From Salinisphaera sp035690525 (GTDB taxonomy: Bacteria > Pseudomonadota > Gammaproteobacteria > Nevskiales > Salinisphaeraceae), in the NCBI RefSeq assembly GCF_035690525.1, contig NZ_DASSKM010000036.1, positions 1 to 64,000 of the forward strand: a DNA stretch of 64,000 nt, written 5' to 3'. Every line of letters starts with the position of its first letter. The first letter of the stretch is position 1. The notes under the pieces are model-generated. The model was not told the DNA's origin. It searched no databases and saw only the letters and a list, made by a program, of their open reading frames with translations. Of the stretch, positions 17,604 through 26,483 are shown one piece after another. The translations under genes were made by a program, and so were the position numbers.

Positions 17604-18542
17604 ATGGCACGATTCTATTTTTCGGGCCGACGCAGCCACGAAGTGGCGGCGTGGCGCCGGCGCCTGACGTGGTGGGCCGAGGCCGCCGTGCTCAAGAGCC
17701 TGATCGGCCTGCTGCGCGTGTTGCCGCTCAAGGCCGGGCTTGCCATCGGCGCGACCCTCGGCGACGCCCTGGGCCGGCTGTCGCCGCGGGTGGACAAAGT
17801 GCGGCGCAATCTCCAGGTAGTGTTTCCCGACGCTCGCGGCGAAAAGCTCGAACGGATCACGCGGGCCTCGTTCGCCAATGTTGGGGTCGCGATGGTCGAG
17901 CTGGCCAATCTCGATCGGCTATGGCGCGAGCGCGACGCGCGCATCGAATTCAACGTGATGTCCGGGGCGAACGTGCCGAACCGCGAGCGGCCGACGATAT
18001 TCGTGACCGCGCATTTCGGCCCGTGGCAGCTCACGCCGCTGATCGGGCGCTACTACGATGTCCCGCTCCCGGTGATCTATGCGCCGGAGCAGAACCCTTA
18101 TGTCGACCGGGCGCTCAACCGGCTGCGCGCCGTGTTCGCCAATCCGCTGGTTTCGCGCGACGGCGGCATGCGCATGTTCATGCGGTCGCTGGCGCGCGGC
18201 GAGTCGATCGGCATGACCGTGGACACCCGACTGGACAGCGGTGAAGCGGTACCGTTCTTCGGGCATCCGGCAATGACCAACACCGCGCCGGCGCGGCTCG
18301 CGCTGCGCTTCGACTGCGATCTGGTGCCGGTGCTGGCCGAACGCCTGCCCGGCGGGCGTTTTCGCGTTAACATTCATCCGCCGGTCACGCCCGACCGGCC
18401 AGCGACGACGCGCGACGAGAAGGTGCTGGACATGAGCCGGCAGATCAACGCTTTGTTCGAGGCCGCGATCGTGCGCCATCCGGGCCAATGGCTTTGCCTC
18501 AAGCGCCGCTGGCCGAAAACGGTGCATCGGCAATACGCTTGA
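17604..18542 (+). CDS. LpxL/HtrB-family lipid A-type acyltransferase with altered HX4E motif
   Basis: The 312-aa product has the late acyltransferase layout: KVRRNLQVVFPD, then TAHFGPWQ, an RALNRLRAVF helix, MTVDTRLDSGEAVPFFGHPAMT and LALRFDCDLVPV. Family enzymes transfer acyl chains from ACP to a lipid A precursor. The usual catalytic HX4(D/E) motif reads His137 with Gln142 instead of an acid, so activity may be altered or lost. The short N-terminus lacks a clear long signal anchor. GGGGA precedes ATG 17604. The 137-bp gap upstream has a short direct repeat (GATCGAAGAGGGG, GATCAAAGAGGGG). Confidence 0.72.
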   Translation: MARFYFSGRRSHEVAAWRRRLTWWAEAAVLKSLIGLLRVLPLKAGLAIGATLGDALGRLSPRVDKVRRNLQVVFPDARGEKLERITRASFANVGVAMVELANLDRLWRERDARIEFNVMSGANVPNRERPTIFVTAHFGPWQLTPLIGRYYDVPLPVIYAPEQNPYVDRALNRLRAVFANPLVSRDGGMRMFMRSLARGESIGMTVDTRLDSGEAVPFFGHPAMTNTAPARLALRFDCDLVPVLAERLPGGRFRVNIHPPVTPDRPATTRDEKVLDMSRQINALFEAAIVRHPGQWLCLKRRWPKTVHRQYA

Positions 18543-18604
18543 ACAGGCCGGAACCGGCTGCGTCATAATAGGGGCGAGAACCGGGCACGGCAGAGGTAGC
18601 GAAC

Positions 18605-21034
18605 GTGGCGATTCGAAGCAAGCGGGTGATTGAGACGTTTCTGGCCGGCGATTTGCGCCATGCCGAATCGGCCCAGACACGCCCGTTGTGCCTGACCTTG
18701 CCGCCCAAGCCCGGCGTGACGCCCAGCGACAAGCAGCCGGTGCGTATCTTTCTCGGCACCGAGGCGGTGCAGTTCCGGGCCGAGCGCGCGTTCGTATGGT
18801 CGGTCGAGCGGGTGCGCGATCCGTCGCGCAGCTATGAAATTCATCTCATGAAGGATTTCACCGGCTTCGAGCGCCGCCTGTGGTTGACCGGTTTCACCAA
18901 TTATCGCTTTCTGATTCCGGAACTTGCCGGCGCGCGTGGGCGCGCGATCTATAACGACACCGATCAGATCTATCTGCGCGATCCGGCCGAGCTGTTCGAC
19001 CTCGATATGGGCGACGCCGGGGTGTTGTCGATCAACGACCGCGATACGTCGGTCATGCTGATCGACTGCGCGAAGATGATCGATCTTTGGAACGGGCGCA
19101 CCGCCCGCAAGGTCGGCAACCGCGAACTCGAGAAACGGATGCGCCGCGCCGGCCTCTGGGGCGATTTGGACAACGGCTGGAACGCCCGCGATGCCGAGTA
19201 CGCACCCGGCGAGTCGTATCTGGTGCACTACACCACGATCCATAGTCAGCCTTGGCGGCCGACACCGCAGGATTTCGTCTATCGCGCCAATCCGGCCGGC
19301 GAGATTTGGCTGGGCATCGAGCGCGAGGCGGATACCGCCGGTTTCCAGGTGTTCGGGCCGCGCCACCCGACGCCGGATTTCGCCGCGCGCGCCTCGCGGC
19401 GTCGTTTCGAGACACCCTCGGCGAGCCGGCTGGCCGATTTCAAGCGCCTGGTCGAGGATGCCGGCGCGACCTCAATGGCCTACTACGGCTACGACCGGGC
19501 CGAGAGCCTGTCCGGGCTCGGCGCCATCGCCTGCCGCACGGCCCGGCCGGAGGATCTGGCCGACGGCGCGGTGCGCGAGCCGGTGGACGTGGTGGCCGCC
19601 GACGGGCTCGCCCAGTTGCCCGATCCCGATGTGGCCTGGGTGCTGGATTCGCTGTTCGCCCAGGCGCGCCGCGCGGTCATTGTCGCCGTCACCATGGACG
19701 ACAGCGCGCATCGCGCCACGCCGGCGGACGAGATCTGGTGGTACCAGCAACTCGAAGCGGCCGGTCGCCGGGCGCCGACGCGCCACTGGCGCCTGGTCGT
19801 GCGTAAACCCCGGTTGGGCCGAGCGCCGAGGGCCCGGTGCTGGTCGGGCGGGGCCCTGTTGTCCACGAAGCCCCTCGTGTGGGCGCTGCTGCACTACAAG
19901 ACCGGCCATCGCAGCCAGACGCTCGGCCTGAGCGAAGCGCTCGGTTGGCGGGTCGAGGAAAAAGAGATCGCGCGCAAGCCGCTGCGTTACGGGCTGGCGA
20001 TGGCGCGCGATGCGCTCGGCCTGGGCGCAGCGGGCTGGCCGGGCGGGCTGAATGCGCCCTGGCCGGATGTGGTGGTGGCGTCGGGGTGGCTGCCCGCGGT
20101 GGCGGCGCGCGCGCTGCAAAAGCGCAGCCACGGCGCGACGCGGTTGATTCTGCTGGGCCGGCGCGGCGGCCGCGTGGGCGAAAGTCAGGACATCGCGGTG
20201 GTCTGTCGTCATTTCCGGCTGCCGCCCAATCCGCGCCAGATCGAAACGATCCTGCCGCCCAACAAGGTCGCCGCCGGCCGGCTCGCCGCGGCGCGCCAGC
20301 GGTGGCCGGACCTGTTCGGCGACGCAGCCGCGCCGCATATCGTCTGGCTGGTCGGCGGCGACAACGCCCAGCACGCGCTGGATGCCGATACCGCCGGCGA
20401 ACTCGCGGCGCGTATTCAAGCCCAGGCCGACGCGGCCGGCGGCACGCTCGCGGTGCTGACCAGCCGGCGTACGCGCGAACAGGCGGGCCGGGCGATCAAC
20501 GCCCGGCTCGCCGAATCGAGCCGGTTTGTGCCCTGGCAGCCGGCGGACCAGGCCGACAATCCTTATCTCGGCTATCTGGCGGCGGCCGATATCCTGGTCG
20601 TGACCGGCGAGTCGGAATCGATGATCGCCGAGGCCGTGGCCACCGGCAAGCCGGTGTATATCGCGCCGCTGCCGGCCGCCCGCCCCGACCTGCGCCGGCG
20701 CGTGGCCGACTGGGCGGCCGACCAGGCCGAGCGCGACCGGTTCAACGCGCGCGGCTCGCGCCGGCCGCAGCAGGGCCTGCAGTATGCCTGCGCCCGCCTG
20801 GTCGATCGACGCATTCTGCTGCCGCGGCGCGATATGGCCGCGCTGCATAAAGCGCTGGTCGCGCATGGCGTGGCGCGCCTGCTCGACGGCGCGCTGGAAT
20901 CCTGGCGGCCGCCGGCATGGCACGAAACCGAATGGCTGGCTCAGCGCATACGGGCCATGCTACGCCTGCCCGATCCCGACGGCCGGGTAGTGGCAGTCGA
21001 CGCCGAGCCGATCGCGGCCGTTCGTGCCGGTTGA
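18605..21034 (+). CDS. Three-part protein: GT8-like glycosyltransferase, methyltransferase-like, ELM1-family domain
   Basis: The 809-aa product appears modular. Residues 45-250 resemble a GT8-type glycosyltransferase with a DXD motif (YNDTDQIYLRD, 116-126). Residues 265-405 recall the second half of a SAM-methyltransferase domain (DVVAADGLAQLPDPDVAWVL) without a clear SAM-binding loop. Residues 420-800 match the ELM1 family (mitochondrial fission ELM1, a GT-B-like fold found in envelope loci of many proteobacteria): HYKTGHRSQTLGL, VWLVGGDN, LAVLTSRRTREQ, DILVVTGESESMIAEA. Start is GTG 18605 after AGAGGT. It is likely a cytoplasmic envelope-glycan enzyme; acceptor unknown. It overlaps the next gene by 11 bp. 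Confidence 0.65.
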   Translation: MAIRSKRVIETFLAGDLRHAESAQTRPLCLTLPPKPGVTPSDKQPVRIFLGTEAVQFRAERAFVWSVERVRDPSRSYEIHLMKDFTGFERRLWLTGFTNYRFLIPELAGARGRAIYNDTDQIYLRDPAELFDLDMGDAGVLSINDRDTSVMLIDCAKMIDLWNGRTARKVGNRELEKRMRRAGLWGDLDNGWNARDAEYAPGESYLVHYTTIHSQPWRPTPQDFVYRANPAGEIWLGIEREADTAGFQVFGPRHPTPDFAARASRRRFETPSASRLADFKRLVEDAGATSMAYYGYDRAESLSGLGAIACRTARPEDLADGAVREPVDVVAADGLAQLPDPDVAWVLDSLFAQARRAVIVAVTMDDSAHRATPADEIWWYQQLEAAGRRAPTRHWRLVVRKPRLGRAPRARCWSGGALLSTKPLVWALLHYKTGHRSQTLGLSEALGWRVEEKEIARKPLRYGLAMARDALGLGAAGWPGGLNAPWPDVVVASGWLPAVAARALQKRSHGATRLILLGRRGGRVGESQDIAVVCRHFRLPPNPRQIETILPPNKVAAGRLAAARQRWPDLFGDAAAPHIVWLVGGDNAQHALDADTAGELAARIQAQADAAGGTLAVLTSRRTREQAGRAINARLAESSRFVPWQPADQADNPYLGYLAAADILVVTGESESMIAEAVATGKPVYIAPLPAARPDLRRRVADWAADQAERDRFNARGSRRPQQGLQYACARLVDRRILLPRRDMAALHKALVAHGVARLLDGALESWRPPAWHETEWLAQRIRAMLRLPDPDGRVVAVDAEPIAAVRAG

Positions 21035-22100
21035 TCGGGGCCGCCATCGCACACCGCGGGTCTGGGTGCTGCTGGGCGCGGGCGCCGGCGGCAACGCGCA
21101 GATGATCGCGCTGGCCGAGGCGCTCGGTTGGCCCTACCAGACCCGCCAGCTGTCGTGGAACGCGTTCAATCATCTGCCCAACCCGGTGATCGGCGCGCGC
21201 GCGTTCACCCTCGATCGCGAGGCGGATGCATTGCAGCCGCCGTGGCCCGATCTGGTGATCGCCGCCTCGCGTCGTTCGGCGCCGATCGCGCGCTGGATCA
21301 AGAAACAATCCGGCGGCAACACGAAACTCGTGCACCTGCTACACACCCAGATGCCGCTGCATCACTTCGATCTGGTGGTCACCCTGGCGCAGTTTCGGGT
21401 GCCCGAGGCGGCCAACGTCCAACGCAATACACTGCCGCTCAACGTGATCGATGGCGCGCGCAAGGCCGAGGCCGCCGAACGTTGGCGCGGCCGGCTGGCG
21501 TGTTTGCCGCGGCCCTGGATCGCGGTTCTGGTGGGCGGCGACAGTTCGAGCTATACGCTCGATGCGGCGACCGCGGCACGGCTCGGCCGCGAAGCCGCCA
21601 GGGCCGCGCATGAAGCCGGTGGCGGCCTGCTGATCACGACCAGCAAGCGCACGCCGGCGGCCGCGGCCGATGCGTTGATCGCGGCCATCGATTGTCCCGC
21701 CGAAATTTATCGCTGGCGGGCCGACGATGCCGATAACCCGTATCCCGCCTTTCTGGCGCTGGCCGATCGTTTCATCGTGACCGGCGATTCCGCCTCGCTG
21801 GCCGCCGAGGCGGTGGCCACCGGGCGTCCGGTGCGGCTATTCGAGTGGCCGGCGAAAAGACCGGCGCGCCGGCTGTCCGGCCTCGCCGGCCGTCTGCATC
21901 GCGGCTTGGTCTATGCCGGCTGGCGCAAGCCGCGGCGCGATTTTGCGGCGTTTCACGCGCGTCTTCGCGACGCCGGTCTGGTCGACGCCGCGACGCCGGC
22001 GCCCGTGCCCGACGACATGGGCGCGACCGTCGTTCGTATCCGCGCGCTCATGGGTTATTCTGCGTCCGCTTCGGATCGCCCCGAGACAACCCCCGAATGA
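21024..22100 (+). CDS. ELM1-family protein (GT-B-like), paralogue of the preceding C-terminal domain
   Basis: The 358-aa product is a stand-alone ELM1-family protein: VLLGAGAGGNAQMIALAEAL at the N-terminus, HTQMPLHHFDLVV, VLVGGDSSSYTLD, LLITTSKRTP, DADNPYPAFLALAD and FIVTGDSASLAAEAVATG. These motifs recur in the same order as in residues 420-800 of the upstream protein, so the two are tandem paralogues. Bacterial ELM1 proteins are assumed to act in glycan or lipid-glycan assembly, but no substrate is known to me. GTG 21024 overlaps the previous stop. Confidence 0.72.
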   Translation: MPVDRGRHRTPRVWVLLGAGAGGNAQMIALAEALGWPYQTRQLSWNAFNHLPNPVIGARAFTLDREADALQPPWPDLVIAASRRSAPIARWIKKQSGGNTKLVHLLHTQMPLHHFDLVVTLAQFRVPEAANVQRNTLPLNVIDGARKAEAAERWRGRLACLPRPWIAVLVGGDSSSYTLDAATAARLGREAARAAHEAGGGLLITTSKRTPAAAADALIAAIDCPAEIYRWRADDADNPYPAFLALADRFIVTGDSASLAAEAVATGRPVRLFEWPAKRPARRLSGLAGRLHRGLVYAGWRKPRRDFAAFHARLRDAGLVDAATPAPVPDDMGATVVRIRALMGYSASASDRPETTPE

Positions 22101-22130
22101 GACCTGCCACGAACGAGATTTGGAGTCGTC

Positions 22131-22853
22131 ATGACGTATCTGGACTTCGACCGCTTGGACGCGATGGACGGCAAAGCCTTTCGCGCCACCCAGCCGTACC
22201 CCTGGGCCAATCCGGCACAGCTTCTGACCGACGAAGGCTATCGACGGCTGCTCGAAACGCTACCGACCACCGACCAGATGACGCCGCAGTTCGGCCAGGC
22301 CCGGTCGCACGGGCAGAAGCCGCACGATCGCTATTCGCTGGAATACCGGCCGGGCCTCGATATTGCGCCCGAATGGCAGGCTTTCATCGACGAATTGCAG
22401 AGCGACCATTACCACGATTTCATCAAGCGCCTGTTCGGGCGGGGCCTGTTCAAGCTGAACTTTCATTGGCATTACGCGCCCCGGGGGGCCTCGGTCTCGC
22501 CGCACTGTGACGCGCAGCGCAAGCTGGGGTCGCATATCTTCTATTTCAGTTCGCCGGAGAACTGGTCGCCGGAATGGGGCGGAGATACGGTGATTCTCGA
22601 CGATCACGGCGCCTTTGACCGCAAGTCGGCGCCGCTATTCGAAGATTTCCCCGACGCCTTCGAGGGCGAGAGCATCGGCAACTACAGCCTGCTGTTCCAA
22701 CGCCAGTCCAAATCCTGGCACGGCGTTCGCGAGATCACCTGCCCGGAAGGCATGTATCGCAAGGTGTTCATTGTGGTCATCAACGATCGCGTGCGCGCGG
22801 CGGTGCGGCGCTTCAAGGGCCGGCTCAAGGGCGAGGAAATTCGCGATGTCTAG
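22131..22853 (+). CDS. 2OG-Fe(II) oxygenase (prolyl-hydroxylase-like fold)
   Basis: The 240-aa product has the HXD...H iron facial triad: His125-Cys-Asp127 (VSPHCDAQRKLGSH) and His197 (SKSWHGVREITCPEG), with Arg/Lys after the last His for 2OG binding. This architecture is that of small Fe(II)/2-oxoglutarate hydroxylases. Substrate is unknown; placement among glycosyltransferase and sulfotransferase genes suggests a glycan or lipid target. Its last 8 bases overlap the sulfotransferase gene. Confidence 0.75.
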   Translation: MTYLDFDRLDAMDGKAFRATQPYPWANPAQLLTDEGYRRLLETLPTTDQMTPQFGQARSHGQKPHDRYSLEYRPGLDIAPEWQAFIDELQSDHYHDFIKRLFGRGLFKLNFHWHYAPRGASVSPHCDAQRKLGSHIFYFSSPENWSPEWGGDTVILDDHGAFDRKSAPLFEDFPDAFEGESIGNYSLLFQRQSKSWHGVREITCPEGMYRKVFIVVINDRVRAAVRRFKGRLKGEEIRDV

Positions 22854-23853
22854 TACGACGGCCGGCCGGGCCCCGATCGTGCCCGCGCCGGACCCGAATC
22901 GCTCGACCGTGATCGCCGTGCTCGGCGCCGGGCGCAGCGGCACCAGCGCGATCACCCGCGGGCTGGCCGCGTTGGGGGTCGATCTGGGCGACAAGCTGCG
23001 CCGGCCGGGCGGCAAGAATCCGACCGGCTTTTTCGAGGACAACGACATCCTCGCGATCAGCAAGCAGCTCAAGCGGGCGCTCGGAATCCGCGGCCACAGC
23101 GTGCGCCTGCTCGACGACGCCGAGTTCGAAACGCCGCGGCTCAAGGCGATTCAGGCGCGGGCGATCGATACGCTCGGCAAGCGTTTCGACGCGGTACCGC
23201 TGTGGGGCTACAAATACTCGCGCACGCTGCGCACCATGCCGTTCTGGGCCGCCGTCCACGAAGCGCTCGACCTGGATGTGCGCTATCTGATCGCGCTGCG
23301 CAATCCGCTGTCCGTCGCCCGCTCTAGGTCCAAGATCAATCCGCAGCGCGGGCGCCAGGTGTGGTCGGATATGGAATGGCTGGTCAACGTGGTGCCGTAT
23401 TTTCATCGCACCGCGGGGCGCCCGCGCGCGGTGGTGGATTTCGATCGGTTGATGGCCGATCCGGAAGGCCAGCTCGCCCGCGTGGCGCGCGATCTCGGTC
23501 TGACCCTCGGGCCGGCCCGGCAGGCCGGCGTCGATGAATACGCGAACCGGTTTCTGCAGAAGGACAAACCGGCATCGCGCTTCACCCGCGACGATCTGTT
23601 CGCCGACCCGCGGGTCAATCGCTGGACCGCCGAGGGTTATGCATTGCTCGACGAAGTCGCCGCCGACGATCTGACGCTGGATTCGCCGGCCTTCACCCGG
23701 CGCTGGGCCGATATCGAAGCCGCCGTCGACGATCTCGGCCCGTTGCTGGCCGAATTCGATCATATGCGCGCGGCTACGGTACGCGCGCGCTGGAACCCGG
23801 TCAGCCCGGTCGAGGAGATGCGCCAGATCTGGCGCGACCTCAAGGCCAAGTGA
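22846..23853 (+). CDS. Sulfotransferase-family protein
   Basis: The 335-aa product starts with a PAPS-type phosphate loop, VIAVLGAGRSGTSAITRGL (residues 22-40), and has the second phosphate-binding region LIALRNPLSVARSRSKIN. That pattern fits the sulfotransferase superfamily, which moves sulfate from PAPS to hydroxyls of glycans or lipids. Some members of this family in glycan loci have other or no known activity. ATG 22846 lies inside the end of the preceding oxygenase gene. It is the last gene of the plus-strand run that begins with the acyl-AMP ligase. Confidence 0.72.
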   Translation: MSSTTAGRAPIVPAPDPNRSTVIAVLGAGRSGTSAITRGLAALGVDLGDKLRRPGGKNPTGFFEDNDILAISKQLKRALGIRGHSVRLLDDAEFETPRLKAIQARAIDTLGKRFDAVPLWGYKYSRTLRTMPFWAAVHEALDLDVRYLIALRNPLSVARSRSKINPQRGRQVWSDMEWLVNVVPYFHRTAGRPRAVVDFDRLMADPEGQLARVARDLGLTLGPARQAGVDEYANRFLQKDKPASRFTRDDLFADPRVNRWTAEGYALLDEVAADDLTLDSPAFTRRWADIEAAVDDLGPLLAEFDHMRAATVRARWNPVSPVEEMRQIWRDLKAK

Positions 23854-23896
23854 CACCCGTGCGGCGAGAACACGTCGGGAAGGCAGAAAAGACAAA

Positions 23897-24072
23897 CCGC
23901 AGATCAACGCAGATTGACGCAGATGATAAAAGAAAATTTCATAAAAATTGCGCGATTTTGCATTTTTTGATGAATACGTTTGACGGCTTTTCCGGGAGAA
24001 TACAGCCGGAAAAGATCTTGCAAAGCCGATCAAGCGCTCATTTCATCTGCGTCAATCTGCGTCGATCTGCGG
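23897..24072. repeat. Palindromic dispersed element, copy 1 (10-bp-phased ATCTGCGT units)
   Basis: Arms of 29 bp at 23897-23925 and 24044-24072 are inverted repeats with one mismatch. Each arm has three ATCTGCG units in 10-bp steps. The 118-bp interior is AT-rich and contains a second inverted pair, CTTTTCCGG and CCGGAAAAG, flanking GAGAATACAG. The element fills the gap between the convergent sulfotransferase and glycosyltransferase genes. A related copy lies at 34021-34155. Confidence 0.85.
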
Positions 24073-24103
24073 TTAAAATAACTTATGTTAAAGGGAAAAA
24101 TAG

Positions 24104-25321
24104 CTAGCGTTCGCCGGCGCCGAGCATGAGCGCGAGATAGCCGTCGGCCGAGGCGTCGGCGGAAAAATCCTCGGCCCGGGCCTTCAGCCGTCCGGGATCG
24201 CGCGGATCATCGAGCGTGGCCGCGATCGCGTGGGCCATCGCGACGGCGTCGCCCACCGGCACCAGCCGCCCGTAGCGGCCGTGTTCGAGAATCTCGGCCG
24301 AGCCGCCCGGCGCGTCGGTCGCGACCGCGGGACAACCGCAGGCCAGCGCCTGGATCAGCACGCCGGGCAGGCCTTCCCAGCGCGAGGGCAGAACGAACAC
24401 GTCGGCGTTGGCCATGTAGGCGAAGGGTCGATCGTCCCAGCCGGGAAGATCGACGTGGGCGGCCACGCCGAGCGACTCGGCCAGCGCCCGCAACGGCTCG
24501 CGCAGGGGGCCGTCGCCGAGCAGAATCAGACGCGCGTCGCGCCCGCGGCGTAAGCGGACGAAGGCGCGCAGCAGCGTGCTCGGGTCTTTCTGTTCGACCA
24601 GGCGGGACACGCCGAGCACGACCGGCGGGCCGTCGCCGCCGAGCCGGGGATCCAACCAGGGATGCGGGCAGGGCGCGAGCGCGCCGACGCGCAGCGTATC
24701 GTCGACCGTGGGATTGACCACGGTGACGATACGCGGGCGCGCCAGACCGGTGGCGGCGGCGAGATCGTCGGCCACGGCGTTCGAGACGCCGACAATCGCA
24801 TCGGCCCGGGGATAGGTGACGCCAACCAGGCGGGCCGTATGCCGCCAGCGCTGTTTCTTTGCGCGCGGATGCGCGAAGCGCGACAGCATGTTGCGTTCGG
24901 AGACCACCAGCCGCGTGTGGACGCCGGCCAAGGTGCGAGCCCAAATCGCGACCAGGTTGCACTGGGTCATGGCCGAGAGCATGGCGTCCGGCCGGCGCTC
25001 GACCAGATAATCGCGCAGGGCCGCCAGATAGGCGAGCTTGGACCAAGTGGCCACGGGCCAGAGCACGGTCGGCCCGAGTTCGCGCCAATGCGCCGGCGCG
25101 GCGCGCAGCGCCAGGATGCGGGCGCGCGGGCTGCTTGTGGCGGCGAGCACGACCACGCGTACGCCGGCCGCGGCGAGCGCGGCTTCGGTTTCCCGGTCGC
25201 CGTGGCAGACCACCAGATCGATAGCATGCCCACGCCTGGCCAGCACCACGGCGAGGTTGGCCATCGAGCGCTGGACGCCGCCGCCGGTCAGCGCCGATGT
25301 AAACAACGCAAGACGGCTCAT
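24104..25321 (-). CDS. Glycosyltransferase family 4 protein
   Basis: The 405-aa GT-B enzyme has an N-terminal GGGVQRSMANLAVVLARRGH loop, then the C-terminal donor domain with GVSRLVEQKDPSTLLRAF, LILLGDGPLR, YMANADVFVLPSRWEGLPGV and a GGSAEILEHG nucleotide-sugar site. Such enzymes add sugars to LPS, exopolysaccharide or lipid acceptors in the cytoplasm. ATG 25321 overlaps the stop of the upstream gene as ATGA, so the two are cotranslated. The acceptor cannot be read from sequence. Confidence 0.85.
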   Translation of the reverse strand: MSRLALFTSALTGGGVQRSMANLAVVLARRGHAIDLVVCHGDRETEAALAAAGVRVVVLAATSSPRARILALRAAPAHWRELGPTVLWPVATWSKLAYLAALRDYLVERRPDAMLSAMTQCNLVAIWARTLAGVHTRLVVSERNMLSRFAHPRAKKQRWRHTARLVGVTYPRADAIVGVSNAVADDLAAATGLARPRIVTVVNPTVDDTLRVGALAPCPHPWLDPRLGGDGPPVVLGVSRLVEQKDPSTLLRAFVRLRRGRDARLILLGDGPLREPLRALAESLGVAAHVDLPGWDDRPFAYMANADVFVLPSRWEGLPGVLIQALACGCPAVATDAPGGSAEILEHGRYGRLVPVGDAVAMAHAIAATLDDPRDPGRLKARAEDFSADASADGYLALMLGAGER

Positions 25322-26334
25322 CGCGCGCCCAGGCGCAGCCGGGTCTGCAATTCGGCGCGCAGGCCGGGCGCGATGGTCGAACGCAGCGGCGAGGCGAGAC
25401 AGCGCCATAGCGCCCGCGGGCCGAGTTCGCCCAGCGCGAACCAGCAACTCTTGGCCCAGAACAGGCCGAGCACGCGGGAAAACGCCGGTTCGGGATAGAG
25501 TTGGCGCGCGGCGTTGGCGTGGTGCAGCCGATCCAGCCAATGCTCCGCCCAGTCCAGAAAATCCGGCCCGGGCGCGAAACCTTCCTTGTGCATGCGGCGC
25601 AGCGCATAATGACGCTCGAGATCGCGCCGGTCGTAGTCGATGCCGAGACGATCGAGCTGGGCGGCAAAAACATCGAGGCGCCATTGCATGGTCTCGGGGC
25701 TGCGCTCGTCGCTGGCCTGGTCGTCGTGCCGGCGGCGCTCGACCAGCACCTCGCGCAGCGCGGCCAGACGGTAGTCGTTGTTGATGCGCGCCCAGAGTTC
25801 GTAGTCCGAGCCCAGGCGGAAGTCCTCGCGGTGCGGATAGGCGCGCAGGATTTCCGTGCGCGCGGTGGCGGTGGCGTTCTCCAATCCGGAGCGGAACAGC
25901 CGCTCGGCCGCGATCTGGTCGGCATCGGCCGCCTTGCGCTTGGTGACCCCGCGGCTGGCGCCGGTGGTATCGATCCAGCGTATCCAGCTGCCCACCGCCG
26001 CGTGGTCGGGGTGGCGGGTTAGGAACGCGATCTGTTTTTCCAGCCGCGTGGGCAGCGCCCGGTCGTCGCTGTCCAGAAACGCCGTATAAGGCGCGTGCGC
26101 TTGTGCGATGCCGCGATTGCGGCTGGCGGCGATGCCCAGGTTGCGCGGGTTTTCGAGTAGTCGTATACGGGGATCGTCGTAGGCCGCGATACGCGCTTGG
26201 CTGCCGTCGGTCGAGCCGTCGTCGACCAGAATCAGTTCCAGGTCGGTCACGGTCTGGGCCAGGATGCTCTCGATCGCGTCGCCGATGAAGCGGACACGGT
26301 TGTACACGGGAATGACGATGCTTATTTCGGGCAT
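25318..26334 (-). CDS. Glycosyltransferase family 2 protein
   Basis: The 338-aa GT-A enzyme opens with ISIVIPVYNRVRFIGDAIES and has LILVDDGSTDGS, RNLGIAASRNRGI and the metal-binding FLDSDD. ATG 26334 is chosen because it places the GT2 motif at the N-terminus, as usual; an ATG 23 codons upstream gives an atypical Arg-rich leader. It forms a two-gene minus-strand operon with the GT4 gene and diverges from the ABC exporter gene. Confidence 0.85.
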   Translation of the reverse strand: MPEISIVIPVYNRVRFIGDAIESILAQTVTDLELILVDDGSTDGSQARIAAYDDPRIRLLENPRNLGIAASRNRGIAQAHAPYTAFLDSDDRALPTRLEKQIAFLTRHPDHAAVGSWIRWIDTTGASRGVTKRKAADADQIAAERLFRSGLENATATARTEILRAYPHREDFRLGSDYELWARINNDYRLAALREVLVERRRHDDQASDERSPETMQWRLDVFAAQLDRLGIDYDRRDLERHYALRRMHKEGFAPGPDFLDWAEHWLDRLHHANAARQLYPEPAFSRVLGLFWAKSCWFALGELGPRALWRCLASPLRSTIAPGLRAELQTRLRLGAR

Positions 26335-26449
26335 GTTTGGAGTATGGCGCTGTCCGGCCCGGCGACGCCGGTGCAAAAAACACGCTAGGATAACCTGCCG
26401 CATTGTCGAACGGGCAGTCCGGCGCTGCCGCGACGGCCGAAAACGTTTG

Positions 26450-26455
26450 TATAAT
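26450..26455 (+). promoter_or_regulatory. Consensus -10 element upstream of the ABC exporter gene
   Basis: TATAAT matches the sigma-70 -10 consensus and lies 29 bases before the GTG start. No good -35 box sits 16-18 bp upstream, so an activator or another feature may be needed. Confidence 0.45.
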
Positions 26456-26483
26456 ACATGCGGGCAATGGATGAGCTGATCGC

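Noticed and set aside
23897..24072. CRISPR-like array
   Set aside because: The short ATCTGCG units are spaced by 10 bp with no unique spacers, and the two arms are inverted, not direct, copies.
23850..24107. Small ORF in the sulfotransferase-GT4 gap
   Set aside because: It lies mostly within the palindromic repeat and has no gene-like codon pattern.
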